Positions 19,900 to 31,530 of a stretch of DNA of 64,000 nt are shown here, piece after piece. Both the position numbers and the translations under genes were made by a program. The stretch covers positions 1 through 64,000 of the forward strand of contig JBBHKE010000824.1 in the NCBI GenBank assembly GCA_037447655.1. The letters are read 5' to 3'. The notes beneath the pieces were generated by a model. It saw only the letters and a list, made by a program, of their open reading frames with translations, was not told the DNA's origin and made no database searches. Numbering within the stretch: the first letter of the stretch is position 1; the number at the start of each line of letters is the position of its first letter. This stretch comes from Zygnema cylindricum. Lineage: Eukaryota > Streptophyta > Zygnematophyceae > Zygnematales > Zygnemataceae.

Positions 19900-20356
19900 T
19901 TCCATGGTTTTCAAGCATTTTGTGAAGCATTGTTTGATCTTGGTGTTTCGTTCAACAAAAGTGTTGACATTGACCAACTACTCCCATTCGTCAATAGCGT
20001 AAAAAACTACATTATATCTTCTGCCAAATATATTCGTAGTTTGATCATTCCAAAACTAGGAGAAAATATCGATAGCAATATTTTCGTCGCATATACGACC
20101 GATCTCTAGACCGAGACAATAAAAAGAACCTCATTTGTGTTAGTAACCGCTCAATTTATTAACAAAGAATTTAAGATTCAAGTGAAGACTCTTCAAGTCG
20201 ATCATTTTCTGAAGAAAATACATACAGCAGAAAATGTTTTAACGACTTTCAAAAATTGTTTTGCCAAATTTGAAATGTCCAATTTTGATGTTTTGGAAAA
20301 TTGCTGCGTTGTTGTGACCGACAGTGGCTCTAACATGTGCGCGGTTGAAAGTCTAC
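19900..20356 (+). pseudogene. hAT-family transposase fragment, broken
   Basis: Two plus-strand frames joined by an in-frame stop at about 20107. They read as the central hAT transposase: a TTDL motif (the usual following Trp position is a stop), then VTAQFINKEFKIQVKTL, and a VTDSGSNM motif near 20318-20341, matching the family's TDxxSNM block. The RNase-H-like catalytic core after this point is missing, because the sequence changes abruptly to copia pol at about 20357. No BED zinc finger or C-terminal dimerisation region is seen. It may belong with the hAT-like terminus at 17886, but no full element can be bounded. Confidence 0.65.
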
Positions 20357-22233
20357 CGAGTATGTTTAGATAGGAAAACTCTTCAGGTTGCTAGGAATAT
20401 TCAGGTTAAGGAAGAAAGTCAATCGGTTGATGTTTTTGGCATGACAGATTTTGAGAAAAATGCCAAAAATCAAGAATATGTAATTTTTGAAAATGTTCCT
20501 CTTTCCTCTTTCACAAGTTCTCCCTCTATTCCTACTCCGGTCATTCCGGTTGTTCAACCTGTACAGCAAGCTTCTCTTCCTCCTCCTCCTCCTCCTCCTC
20601 CTCGGTGGCAGCATACGGATCCAACAGTTCCAGCCTCAAATTTTCCGGGGGGAAGTTTTTCAGCCCCGGAAAAGGATCAATGGATCTCCGCGGCAAATGA
20701 TGAAATGCGATCGATAATGGAGGCTCAAACTTGGGAGCTTGTGGAGCTTCCGCCGAATCGAAAGGCCATCGGTTGTAAGTGGGTTTTAAAAGTTTAGCTA
20801 AATCCAGATAATTCTATTAAAAGATATAAGGTTAGGCTTGTTGCAAAGGGGTATATTCAGAAGGAGGGAATTGACTATGAGGAGACTTTGTCTCCGGTTG
20901 TCCGGTTTCCAACTGTTAGAATTCTTTTGTCTTTAGGAGCCATTGAGGATATGGAACTCCATCAAATGGATGTTAAGACAACTTTCTTGCATGGAGATTT
21001 AGAGGAAGTGATTTATATGAGGCAACCTGAAATGTATGCAAAGACCGAAAAAGAAAATCTGGTCTGTAAATTGTTGAATTCTTTGTGCAGTCTGAAGCAA
21101 GCTCCACGTCAGTGGAATTTGAAACTAGATGAGTTTTTAACTGGTCTCGGTTTTGTGAGGATTAGTTTAGATCACCCAGTCTATGTTATGGAAGGGGAAG
21201 ATTGGATTATTTACATTGGTGTGTAGGTAGATGATTTGCTGCTAATGAGTAAATCATTAAATGAGATTAAAAAAACATTGGCAGCATTAAATTCGAGATT
21301 TGAGATTAAAGATTTAGGAGAGGCAAAGTATATTCTCGGGATTCAGGTAGAAAGGGATAGAGATAGGAGAATAATCTATCTAACACAACGGGAAGCGATT
21401 GGGAATATGCTTGAGAAATTTGGCATGGCAGAGGCAAAGATAAATGCCACTCCCATGGAATTCAAGCAAAAGGTGGAAGGCATGGAGACCGAGGGAGGAG
21501 TCATTTTTTATGACACCTTGGAATCAGGGGAGGTAGATTCTATGGCTGCCATTCCATATCATCAGATTGTTGGCAGCCTAATCTACTTCATCAACTGCAC
21601 ACGCCCGAACATCGCGGCTGCAGTTGGTGCTCTAAGCCGGAGTTTACAAAATCCGAGAAGATCGGATTGGGAGGCAACAAAGAGGGTCCTTCGGTATCTT
21701 GTAGGGACATGAAATCTACGACTTGCTCTCGGTGGAAAAGAGGTCAAGGTTTAGACTTGGAGTGATACGAGCTACGGGGACATGCCAAGCCGACGCTCCA
21801 CCACCGGATTTATTTTGAAGATCGAAAGTGGAACATGTTGCTGGAGCAGCAAGCTTCAGAAAGTCACAGCTCAGTCTACAATAGAGGGTGAATACATGGC
21901 AGCCAGCTCAGTTGTCAAGGTGTTACTTTGGGTAAAGTCTCTCCTTCCAGAACTTCACTTTATGCAATCTAGACCTCATATAGTGTGGTGTGACAACCAA
22001 GCTGCTATAACGATTGCATCTAATCCAAGTCATCACTTCAAAAGAAAGCACATTGATATAAAGCTGCATTTTGTAAGAGGGAACGTGGTGAACAGAATTT
22101 TAAAACTCAGTTATTTGCCAGATGAGATGATGGTAGCAGATATGATGACTAAGCCTTTACCTGCACCTAAGTTGAAGTTTTGTAGATAGGCATTTTGACT
22201 TAGCGGCTGAGAGAGTCTAAAGGTTTAGGGGAG
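20357..22233 (+). pseudogene. Ty1/copia pol fragment: integrase tail, reverse transcriptase, RNase H
   Basis: The plus-strand frame starts in the end of integrase, then a linker with a proline run and the SAPEKDQWxxAxxDE block that precedes copia RT, RT (QMDVKTTFLHGDLEE, SLKQAPRQWN), and RNase H (YMAASS, WCDNQAA, HIDIKLHFVR) up to about 22200. Stops occur at about 20797, 21226, 21712, 21752 and 22189, plus one just before the end. The 21226 stop falls on the first residue of the YVDD catalytic box, so this copy cannot make working RT. The 5' half is absent; a hAT fragment abuts it. A polypurine tract (TTTAGGGGAG) leads into the LTR. Confidence 0.88.
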
Positions 22234-22950
22234 TGTTGGTTTTGGAAACCGTTAGTCCTCTCTATATCTCGTGTGTGAGAAAGAGAGTCTAGACTTAGCC
22301 GGTTTTTGTGTACAGATTGAGTTGACGTAGACAAGATGTGGTGTGGTATGTAACTCCAAAGGGAGTTCATAGATTTGGTTCACTCTATGTACACGTGTTG
22401 GTCCGTGGGGAAGTCAAGGTTCGTTGAGTTGGTTGACAAAGTACATAGTTACTTGAGGGGCCAGATTTACACGTGGAGGTTCATCTTCAGTGATGAATGA
22501 ATACGCGGATGGCGAACGGAGTTCGCCGTCATTTTAAGAAGAGAAATATTGACCGAGCCGTCATTTCAGCGGACTAACTTTGACTACGTACTTTAGAAGC
22601 GGCTAGGGTTAAGGATTGATGTAAATACTTGTACGGTAGATGGCGGGGTTTAGTTTGATTAATGTTTAGTGTAACGACACACCACGGTAAATGTGGTACG
22701 GTTTAGTTCAGCTGTAGGTTCACTTTGTATATGTAGGACTTAGAATATTTTGGAGTTAGGAATTCAGTGAAAGGAAAACTGCGAAGCAGTTTTTGTGTCT
22801 TTTTGAATTGCAAGATCATTGTGATCTTTTGGCAGAACCCTGTGAAATTCTGCATGTGGTCTCTTTGTTATACTGTTTATATTGTGGCAAATTTGCAGAC
22901 CTAGTGTGTGTCTGGTTTGCTTGGGGCTTCATTGTGAAGTTGGTCTTTTT
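22234..22950 (+). repeat. Copia LTR, about 717 bp, after pol and before a gag leader
   Basis: Begins TGTTGGTTTTGG after the polypurine tract. The right edge is set by aligning the following leader with the one at 62693-62732. The GTTAGTCCTCTCTATAT start is like those of LTRs at 24261-25022, 41437-42188 and 62733-63479. Confidence 0.65.
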
Positions 22951-23052
22951 GTGGTTTCTGTGAGAGTTTCCTCTTTTGTAAATCTGAATATTATGGAAAC
23001 TGCTGGTGCTTCTTCTTCCTCCTCTGGGTCACCGGTTGCCTCAAGACATTAG
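22951..23052 (+). pseudogene. Copia leader and gag N-terminus, truncated
   Basis: ATG at 22993 opens a short frame METAGASSSSSGSPVAS, then TAG at 23050. The Ser-rich start resembles the gag starts at 24295, 41394 and 62692. It has no gag domain, and LINE-derived or unassigned sequence follows. Confidence 0.55.
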
Positions 23053-23154
23053 ACTCATGTAATTGACACTCATTAATCTACTTTGGTACAAAATTATGTA
23101 TGGTATTTGTACAGTCTTACACATTGTTTACAAAGCGTTTTTTGAGATTTTCCC

Positions 23155-23880
23155 GAATTAGTGTCGTTCAGGCTAAATAAATCAACCATTTTAGATTCAA
23201 TAATTAGTACTCATCAAGGTGGCCCCTTAGGGCCCTTTTATTTGCTCTTTCTGTCATTTGCAACATCTACTTCTACTTTTCCAAGCTGTTTGTTCATTTT
23301 TGTTACGAGCAACACTAATATCATTAGCCCGTTAGAACGGGTTGTTCTTACCTTTAAACATTTTATAGAGTTTCTTTTAAGATACACCTTTCCGTCAAAG
23401 TCACAAAAGTGTATCGCATGGAGCCATACTGGTCTGCCATCGAATTTCAACCATCGGATTTCTCTCTCCTTTCAAGATTTCGCATTTCCACTCTGCAAGA
23501 GGGTATAAGGGCTTAACGTTCCTCTACCAGAGCACCTGATTTTGTTAACTAGTTTGGCAAAGAGGCCTTGTTGGTCAACCTTGAGAACCTTCCCAAACTT
23601 ATAGATTCAGAAATGGCATTTGTTATCTTAACTTATTGTTTTGCCCAACACCTACTATTCTTTGCCCGCAGTTTACCCCGGAACTCTTGTTGCATTTCCT
23701 CCATTTTTAAATTTGGTGATTGCGTCTTTGGGACTCTACATCAATACTTGTCGGCTATGGTATTTTTGATCACACAGAAAGACTACTCGCTCGTAGGCAA
23801 ACTGCTTCAACAATCTCTTGCAGGGCTCTTTGTTTACATCCTATGGACACCTTAACACCTTCCCACAAACCACTTATTAG
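23155..23880 (+). pseudogene. LINE-like (non-LTR) reverse transcriptase remnant
   Basis: Plus-strand frames contain THQGGPLGPF, the QGDPLGP box of non-LTR RTs. After a frameshift there is an NTNIISPL stretch where the YADD box should be, then CIAWSHTGLPSNF and a VPL block. A further frame (23568-23855) has MAFVILTYCFAQHLLFFARSLP, like the RT thumb/connection of plant LINEs. Frameshifts and stops are many, and the metal-binding aspartates are not visible. No endonuclease, UTR or poly-A is found. It joins a minus-strand copia gag at about 23880. Confidence 0.62.
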
Positions 23881-24260
23881 ATTTGGGGTGCATCTTTTTC
23901 AGAGAAACCCATATTTTTGACGCCTTTTTCATGTGAATATGCGCCATAGCGAGCTCTTTTGAAATAAGCATTTTAATAGTGTGGAGACACTGCAAATATT
24001 TCTTCTTCCAGCTGGCGTATGATTTTGCCAGAGATCCGTCCACCACGTCCATCAAATTCGAGTTAAGAAAGTACAGTTCCACCTAATCCGCCCAATAGAT
24101 ATAGTCCTTGCCATCAAAGATAGGAATTCTTGAAGGAGGGCCTGTAACCTGTTGTTCTATGATAGCAGACGTAGCACCAGCAGTTGGTGAAGTAGTAGCC
24201 ATGTAGTAGCCATCAAAGAACCAAAGATAGGAAGCACTCAAGATACTAACTTTGATCCAC
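23880..24260 (-). pseudogene. Copia gag N-terminal fragment (minus strand)
   Basis: Reads MATTSPTAGATSAIIEQQ, then GPPSRIPIFDGKDYIYWAD, a TAG stop, and VELYFLNSNLMDVVDG as far as KKASKIW. This matches the gag start of the complete element at 29047-29410 almost residue for residue. It breaks off inside gag, next to the LINE remnant. It lies immediately downstream of the LTR 24261-25022. Confidence 0.82.
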
Positions 24261-25022
24261 TGCACAAAGCAGTCAAAATGACAAAATGGTCCCAAACTTT
24301 ATGAGAGTACAGTTTATTGCGTGTGCTGACAACTCACAAAGTTTCAAGCAAAACGCCTTATTAACCGAAAAGATACACCCCAGAGAATATCCCTTAAATT
24401 GCACATATGTGCTCTTTGAAACCTCATAAAAGGAATACATGAAAGTAACTAAGACCTAGAATTTATACAAATAAATTCTACTACTTTCTAATAAGCCAAT
24501 TACAGCAGTGTAAAGAATGTTACGGTACTATTTAATAGTACTCTAATGTACTCTAACTAAATGCCTGATGTATGTTAAATTCATCTACGGTGTCTACTGT
24601 TTAGTACAGTACAGACGAACCTTTATTGTCTACGGACGTCTATTACCAACCGTACACACTAATATAAAATTACGTGTGATGACAAACTCCCGTTTCCACA
24701 AAGTTACCACCGACATTAAAACATTATATGTGACGAAACTTGCCGCGGTGTCACTGTGGTCCACTTCCAAATTCTGATAGGTCTTTGTCGGTCCGATCTT
24801 GTCTTATCGGACGGTGTGTCATAATTAAGTATTGCACGCCATTTCGTATCCTTTCTTCTACTTAGGAACCGTCAGATGTGATCTCCTTAGTTCCGTACAG
24901 TCCAGATTGTCAATTCACACTAATATTGACACACACTTTGAAACAGGTTCTGAAAATGTTTCTAAGTCCTGTATTTTCCACTCACAGAATATAGAGAGGA
25001 CTAAAGCTTTTATAAACCAACA
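24261..25022 (-). repeat. Copia LTR (762 bp), 3' LTR of the 24-30 kb element
   Basis: TG...CA bounded: plus-strand TGCACAAAGC at 24261 and CCAACA ending at 25022. Almost identical over its length to 29411-30171, which shows the two belong to one recent insertion. Confidence 0.85.
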
Positions 25023-25029
25023 CTTCCCT

Positions 25030-26520
25030 AAATCTTTAGCCTCTTTTAACCACTTATCCCACAAGTATATATGCAAAACTGTAATTTGGGAGCAGGTAAG
25101 GCCTTTGTCAACATGTCAGCCACCATTTTCTCATCCGGTAAATAACAAAGTTTCACAATTTGGCAAAGACCTTTTCTCGAACAAAATGAAGTCTGATATC
25201 CATATGCTTGCTTTTGAAATGATTTTCGGGATTAGAGGCAAGGGCGATAACAGCTTGATTGTCACACCACAAAGTTTGCATACCAATTTGCATGAAGCCA
25301 AGCTCTTGGAGCAGAGATTTAACCCATAACAATTCCTTGATGGCTGAGCACGCAGCCATGAATTCTGCCTCCATCTTTGATTGGGCATTGATCTTCTGAA
25401 GCTTGCTGCTCTAGCAGCACGTTCCATTTCCTACTTGTAAAACATATCTTGTTGTCGATCGTCTGCTCGGCATTTCACCATAGCTGGCATCACTCCACGT
25501 TTGAAGTTTTACTTCGTCTCCACCTAGAGGTAGCTTAAACTCTGGAGTCCATGCCAAGTATCTTAGCACTCGTTTTGCTGCCTCCCAATCTGGTTATCTT
25601 CGATTCTGCAGACTTCTGCTTAGAGCACACACTGCTGCCGCAATATCCGAACGCGTGCAATTCATAAAATAGATTAGACTCCCAACAATCTGTTGATAGG
25701 GAATCTTTTCCATGAATTTTGACTCCCCTATTTCTAGACTCTCTCTCACAATTATTCATGAGTCTATTTCTGCTCCCTCTAATTTATGTCTGAATTCCAT
25801 AGGAGTGGCTGCTCCCTTCACATCTTTCTTGTCAAATTTTTCTAGCATGTTCCCTATAGCCTCTTTCTGTGTAAGTTTAATAATCCTTTTAGTTCTATCT
25901 CTTTCTACTTGTATACCAAGAATGTACTTTGCCTCACCTAAATCTTTCATCTCAAATCTAGATTTGAGAGCTGTTTTGATTGTGTTAACCCCCTCAATCG
26001 TTTTTGAAAAAATCAACAAGTCATCAACATATACTGCAAGAAAAATTGTTCCATCCTCTCCTTCCATAACATAAACTAAATAATCAGATCCTATCCTAGT
26101 GACATCGAGACTAGTCAGGTACTCATCAAATTTTAGATTCCATTGCCTCGGGGCCTGCTTGAGCCCATAAAGTGATTTCAGTAGTTTGCACACCAGATTT
26201 TCTTTTCCCTTTTGTTGATACATTTCTGGTTGTTTCATATATATTACTTCTTCTAGTTCCCCGTGTAAGAAGGCAGTCTTAACATCCATCTGATGTATTT
26301 CCATATTTTCTATGGCTGCCAGTGTTAACAGAATGCGAACAGTTGGAAATCTGACAACTGGTGAAAATGTCTCTTCATAATCAATTTCTTCTTTTTGATT
26401 ATAACCCTTTGCTACTAGCCTACCTTTGTATTTGTCCATGGTATTATCAGGATTAAGCTTTAATTTAAAGACCCACTTACTCCCAATTGCTTTACGATCC
26501 AAAGGAAGTTCCACGAGTTC
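25030..26520 (-). pseudogene. Copia reverse transcriptase and RNase H
   Basis: The RT frame 25756-26514 (252 codons) is intact: RKAIGSKWVFKLKLNPDN, QMDVKTAFLHGELEE, LKQAPRQWN and YVDDLLIFSK, with both catalytic Asp present. Downstream, RNase H is split between frames (WCDNQAVIALASNP, HMDIRLHFVR at 25153-25374) and its start has frameshifts near 25430-25760. The tail has the LPAPKLQFC block before the LTR. This is one of the better-kept RT domains in the window, but the polyprotein as a whole is broken. Confidence 0.85.
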
Positions 26521-27885
26521 CCATGTTGGGCCTCCATAATCGATTTCATTTCGTCATTTGCTGCTGCTATCTAGTGTTCTTTTTCCGGTGCAGAGAACGC
26601 TTGCTGAATGGTGGGAGGCTCCTCGGAATTTGTATTGAATACATAATGGTTTGCACTTGCATTTCGTCGACTACTTGTCCTTCTTCCCCCTGGAAATTCC
26701 GAGGCTGAAATTGACGGAAGCCTTACATTGCGTTTCTGTGAGACTGTTTGACCATTTGTGTTTTGGTTCGGTAAGTTAGCGACGAGATGCTCTCGTCGCT
26801 TGTTCAGTGACAACGTCGTTTTGTCGCTAATTTGCGTATTTCCGCCGATTCCTTGTTCAACAATTTGATCGATTCGTCGTTGGTTCAACGTCTGGTCAGT
26901 TTGGTCCTGTGGTTTGTTGACTTGACGTCTCCAGCACGTCTCCAGCTCCTCCTGTCGAAGGGTCAACGACCACTCTATCGCGTCGCTGGTTCAGCGATGA
27001 GACATTCTCATCGCTATCCGTGTTCGGTGTTTTGCCTATACTCAAGGTCGGCCACGGTTTGTGTTCCAGAATAACATATTCGGCAATTTTCTCAGCCTTT
27101 TTGTCTGCGCTCATTTAAAAGACATCAACTGACTTCTCTTCATCTTTAATGCTAATAGTCCTAGTGACAAATTTTTTTTTTTATCATGTACGTATACTCT
27201 ATATCCTTTTGATTGATCATCGTAGCCTAGTAAGATCATGCTACACCTTTTGGCTCCATTTTCTATTTATGTGGAGAATTATCTAACATGACACCATCGC
27301 TTCCAAATACTCTAAAGTGACTAACTTCTGGTTTGGTTCCTGTCCATAATTCATACGGCGTCTTCCCTTTAACTGCTCTAGATTCTATTCTATTTTTAAT
27401 ATATGCCGCACAATTGAAGGCTTAAACCCAGAATTTCGCATCTATATTTTTGTCTGCCAGCGTTGATCTAGCACTATCTGATAGTGTTCTGTTAATTCTT
27501 TCAGCTACACCATTATGTTCTAGAGAATATAGTACCGTTAAATGACGAGAAATTCCGTTGTCTTTATGATAATTGACGAAATCCCGTGATACGTACTCCC
27601 CGCCATTATATGATCTCAACGTTAAGATAGGAACCCTGTGAATTTTCTTGCTCCATATCTTGAATTCTTTGAAATGAGAGAGCACCTCACTTCTTTCTTT
27701 CATAAAATAGATTTTTGTGAACCTAGAATAGTCATCTGTAAAGGTCACCATGAATCGAAATCCACCAGGTGATGGTATTTGAGCCGGTCCCCATACATCA
27801 GAGTGAATTACTTCTAACACTCTAGCTGCTCTATGGCTGCTTTCGGAAGGAAAAGGATTTTTATGAATCTTTTCGAGAGCACATC
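26521..27885 (-). pseudogene. Copia integrase and linker
   Basis: The integrase core reads HSDVWGP, TFTDDYSRF, then LRSYNGGEY and NGVAERINRTL in 27422-27820. The second catalytic Asp, normally in the block before NGGEY, is Tyr here; the Glu in the last block is present. A stop follows FWV at 27421, with more stops and a T-run frameshift near 27175 in the C-terminal region. The linker before RT (26571-27114) is low-complexity and split between frames. Confidence 0.82.
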
Positions 27886-28660
27886 CATCACAAAAAATGT
27901 TCTTTTTGGCTATTGATTTTGACTACTGTAATTATACCTTCTTTACCCATTCTGTCAAGACTTTCATAGTGGACATGACCAGGTCTTTTATGCCATAAGT
28001 CATTGTCAAACAAGACAACCGAATACAAAACATCTTTTTCATTAATATTGGCAATATCAAGCCTATACATCAGATTTGGACCTCGGGTTCCTACAAGTGC
28101 TACTCTACCTTGTTTACTGACTACTTGCTTTCCATTTTTCAGCAACACTTCAAAGCCTTTGCTTTCTACAAGCGAAATGGAGAAGAGGTTTATCTTGAAG
28201 TTAGGGACATAGAGAACATCGTTGAGTGTTTTTTCAACTTGTTTATCGTCAATGAGAACTTTGAGTGCTGCCGTGCCTTTAGCGTTAGATATGACAAACT
28301 GTCCGTCCGCATAATAAATTTTCTTCGGAGATATTGGGTGAAGATTATCAAAATATACTCTGTTCCAGCACATATGTTGAGACGCTCCGGTATCCATGAT
28401 CCACCCAAAGTCCCTATCTCCTTCAGTTGTGTTGTTCAGCGCAAACAATTCCTTGTCACATGGTTCGGAAAAAGTGACGACTTCATCCTCGTTTTTGTTC
28501 GTCTCTGAAGATATAGCCGATGTTTTTGCAGGTTGTCGAATTTTTGGTTTTTTGATAAACCATCCTTGTCGAAATACACCTGACTCAGAAGCTTTAATAT
28601 AATCAAGGCAGCTCCTATCTCCATGTCCTTTTGCATTACAATTATAACACATGTCACGTT
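27886..28660 (-). pseudogene. Copia zinc knuckle, protease and pre-integrase domain
   Basis: The frame runs from CYNCNAKGHGDRSC (CX2CX4HX4C zinc knuckle) through the protease active site WIMDTGASQHMC to the pre-integrase LWHKRPGHVHYESLDRMGKEG. Most of this 254-codon frame is intact. The zinc-binding HHCC part of integrase after it is frameshifted near 27900. Confidence 0.85.
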
Positions 28661-29410
28661 TGCGAGGAGCTTGATTCTGATTACTGTGAAACTGTTCCTT
28701 TTTAAAGTTTGCGTGTTAAAAGCTTCTGACTATCCAATACCTTTAAATGCTTCTTGACTAGACTCTTCATCTAGGACATACTGAATTGCTATCGCTAAAT
28801 TCCAATCAGCATGTGCGAGTTTTTTCAGATTGTTAGAGGCTCCTTTATATTCACTAGGAAGCCCTCTCATTAGTAACAAAGCTTGTAGATCATCAAGAAA
28901 CGTACCACCTGAACATGCATTTTCTACTATTAGTGTTCTCAGTCCATAACAATACTCAGCCATGGTACCGCCGGTATATTTATAATCCCAATTTTTTCCA
29001 GCCATAATCATCTGGTGCTACACATTAGTTTTGGTGTGCATATTTTTCAGAGAGATCTCCATATTTTTGACGCTTTTTTCATGTGAATATGCGCCATAGC
29101 GAGCTCCTTTGAAATAAGCATTTTAATAGTGTGGAGACACTGCAAATATTTCTTCTTCCAGCTGGCGTCTGATTCCGCTAGAGATCCGTCCACCACGTCC
29201 ATCAAATTCGAGTTAAGAAAGTAGAGTTCCACCATATCCGCCGAATAGATATAGTCCTTGCCATCAAAGATAGGAATTCTCGAAAGAGGGCCTGTAACCT
29301 CTTGTTCTATCATAGCCGGCGCAGCACCAGCAGTTGGTGAAGTAGTAGCCATGTAGTAGCCATCAAAGAACCAAAGATAGGAAGCACTCAAGATACTAAC
29401 TTTGATCCAC
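28660..29410 (-). pseudogene. Copia gag
   Basis: N-terminal gag from ATG near 29355 (MATTSPTAGAAPAM, GPLSRIPIFDGKDYIY) runs to MKKASKIW at 29047. A frame break follows, then 28730-29011 (AGKNWDYKYTGGTMAEYCYG, LLMRGLPSEYKG). Matches the UBN2-type capsid region common to plant copia gag. Broken by at least one frameshift and stop. Confidence 0.85.
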
Positions 29411-30171
29411 TGCACAAAGCAATCAATAAGAACAAATAATCCCAAACTGTATGAGAGTACATTTTACCGCGTGTGCTGACAACTCACAAAGTTCAAGCAA
29501 AACGCCTGAATAACCTAAAAGATACACCCCAGAGAATATCCATTAAATTGCACATATGTGCTCTTTAAAACCTCATAAAAGGAATACATGAAAGTAACTA
29601 AGACCAAGAATTTATACAAATAAATTCTACTACTTTCTAATTAGCCAATTACAGCAGTGTAAAGAATGTTACGGTACTTTTTAACCGTACTCTAATGTAC
29701 TCTAACTAAATACTTGATGTATGTTAAATTCATCTACGGTGTCTACTGTTTAGTATAGTACAAACGAACCTTTATTGTCCACGGACGTCTATTACTAACC
29801 GTACACACTAATATACAATTACGTGTGATGACAAACTCCCATTTCCACAAAGTTTCCACCGACATTAAAACATTACATGTGACGAAACTTGCCGCGGTGT
29901 CACTGTGGTCCACTTCCAAATTCTGATAGGTCTTTGTCGGTCCGATCTTGTCTTATCGGACGGTGTGTCATAATTAAGTATTGCACGCCATTTCGTATCC
30001 TTTCTTCTACTTAGGAACCGTCAGATGTGATCTCCTTAGTTCCGTACAGTCCAGATTGTCAATTCACACTAATATTGACACACACTTTGAAACAGGTTTT
30101 GAAAACGTTTCTAAGTCCTGTTTTTTCTTCTCACAAAATATAGAGAGGACTAAAGCTTTTATAAACCAACA
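29411..30171 (-). repeat. Copia LTR (761 bp), 5' LTR of the 24-30 kb element
   Basis: Partner of 24261-25022, with the same ends (TGCACAAAGC...CCAACA) and only scattered differences. Confidence 0.85.
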
Positions 30172-31530
30172 TAATATATAAACTCTAATATACTTTTGCT
30201 TTTTATTTATTGTCAATTTCAAATTGTTATATTCGACAAAAATCAAAGCCTTTTCGCACAAGTTTTCCAAAAGTCAACATAAAATAAATTTTGATAAAGG
30301 ATCTTCCACAAGCTTATTTATTTTGTGTATTGATCGCCTTGTTGACCTTGATCAGACATTCCGGGCGACTAGGAGGACTCTTAGGACCACGTACACCTAA
30401 TCTGATAACAAGATATGCAGAAGTGACGAGCTTGATAAATCACAGAGGTACTAAAGACAAGAGTATAGAGAGGGAGAGTAATTACATTCACATGTAGTAA
30501 GGCACAGAGTAGATAGTCATTCAAAAAGTAGATTCCATTATATTAGAAGGAATACTATTGTAACAAGAGGGACAATGTCCGAAATACACTGATTGTGAAT
30601 ACTAAAGCTGCCAAGTCTAATTTGTTTGTGAGTGATAAATCTTAACTCTTGTCCTATGCTATTTATCCTAATGCAAACAAAAGCAACTAAGTGGCGGTCG
30701 AATGATTAAGTGCCACGTGTACAATTCTTTTGACAATAATGCATCGTGAAAACGTCCGCACGTCTGCCTAGCACCTGATTTAATGTTCTTGCTATGAAAT
30801 CGCTAATGATGTTGTGACGATGCGATTTCGTAGTACCAATGAAATTGCGTGAATTGCTGCACGAAATAATCGCTTAGAATCGCACTAAAAAGAATACTCC
30901 CACTCGATTCGATTCTAAGGGCGATGTAAAATTTTCGTTTGACTAAGACTTCGTTTGACTGCGAACTTTCGTAGAAATGGTCCGCAGTCCACTTTGGTAA
31001 ATCCCGATGGCGAACGAACAAAATCTTCGCTATACATCTTATAGAAATTTAAACTTACGTGCGTCACTTCAAGAACATGTAAGTTTCGTCGTCACTTCCA
31101 AAAATGTCGTCCGTACAGGACCGTTTAAAATTAACTTTGACACCTGTGGCGTAAATATAATGGCACGTCCAAATTCAAGACCGTTTCAATTTTACGGAAC
31201 ACCTGTGACGCTTTGATCTGATCGAGAAATTTCAAAACGTAGGCGGCGGCTGCCAACGTGCAGATGCAGCCTCGTACATAAAAATCCAATGTTGGAGAAT
31301 TGTCCTCCAATCGCGTCGCTACACAGCGACGGTGTTCTGCCGAAGGACCAAGTTCTGAATAGTCGGAAAAATACTTTAGGCGCTTGCGCCTTCCGCTCCT
31401 CCTATTTTTTTTTTCTTGCTTTCCTTCGATGTGCCCAGATTAGGCTCCTCTCCTTCCTTCTTAGGGTTTGGTCCTTTCGCCTTAGAGAGTCATGCTTTTC
31501 CTGCACAGAGTGTTGTCCATAGCCATTTCT
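30172..31530. other. Unassigned DNA between copia elements
   Basis: No recognised domain in six frames; short frames at 30291-30497 and 30803-31021 look like chance. The right part (31220-31530) is less AT-rich and on the minus strand reads as Lys/Arg-rich residues after an ATG at about 31533. It could be an unrecognised gag leader. Confidence 0.35.

Larger units (their letters stand above)
24261..30171 (-). mobile_element. Ty1/copia element, 5.9 kb, two near-identical LTRs
   Basis: Minus-strand order: 5' LTR (30171-29411), gag, zinc knuckle, protease, integrase, RT, RNase H, polypurine tract (GGGAAG) and 3' LTR (25022-24261). LTR near-identity suggests fairly recent insertion, but the coding part has several stops and frameshifts. 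No normal flanking duplication is found because the left LTR is followed by another gag start, as in a tandem pair sharing one LTR. Confidence 0.85.
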
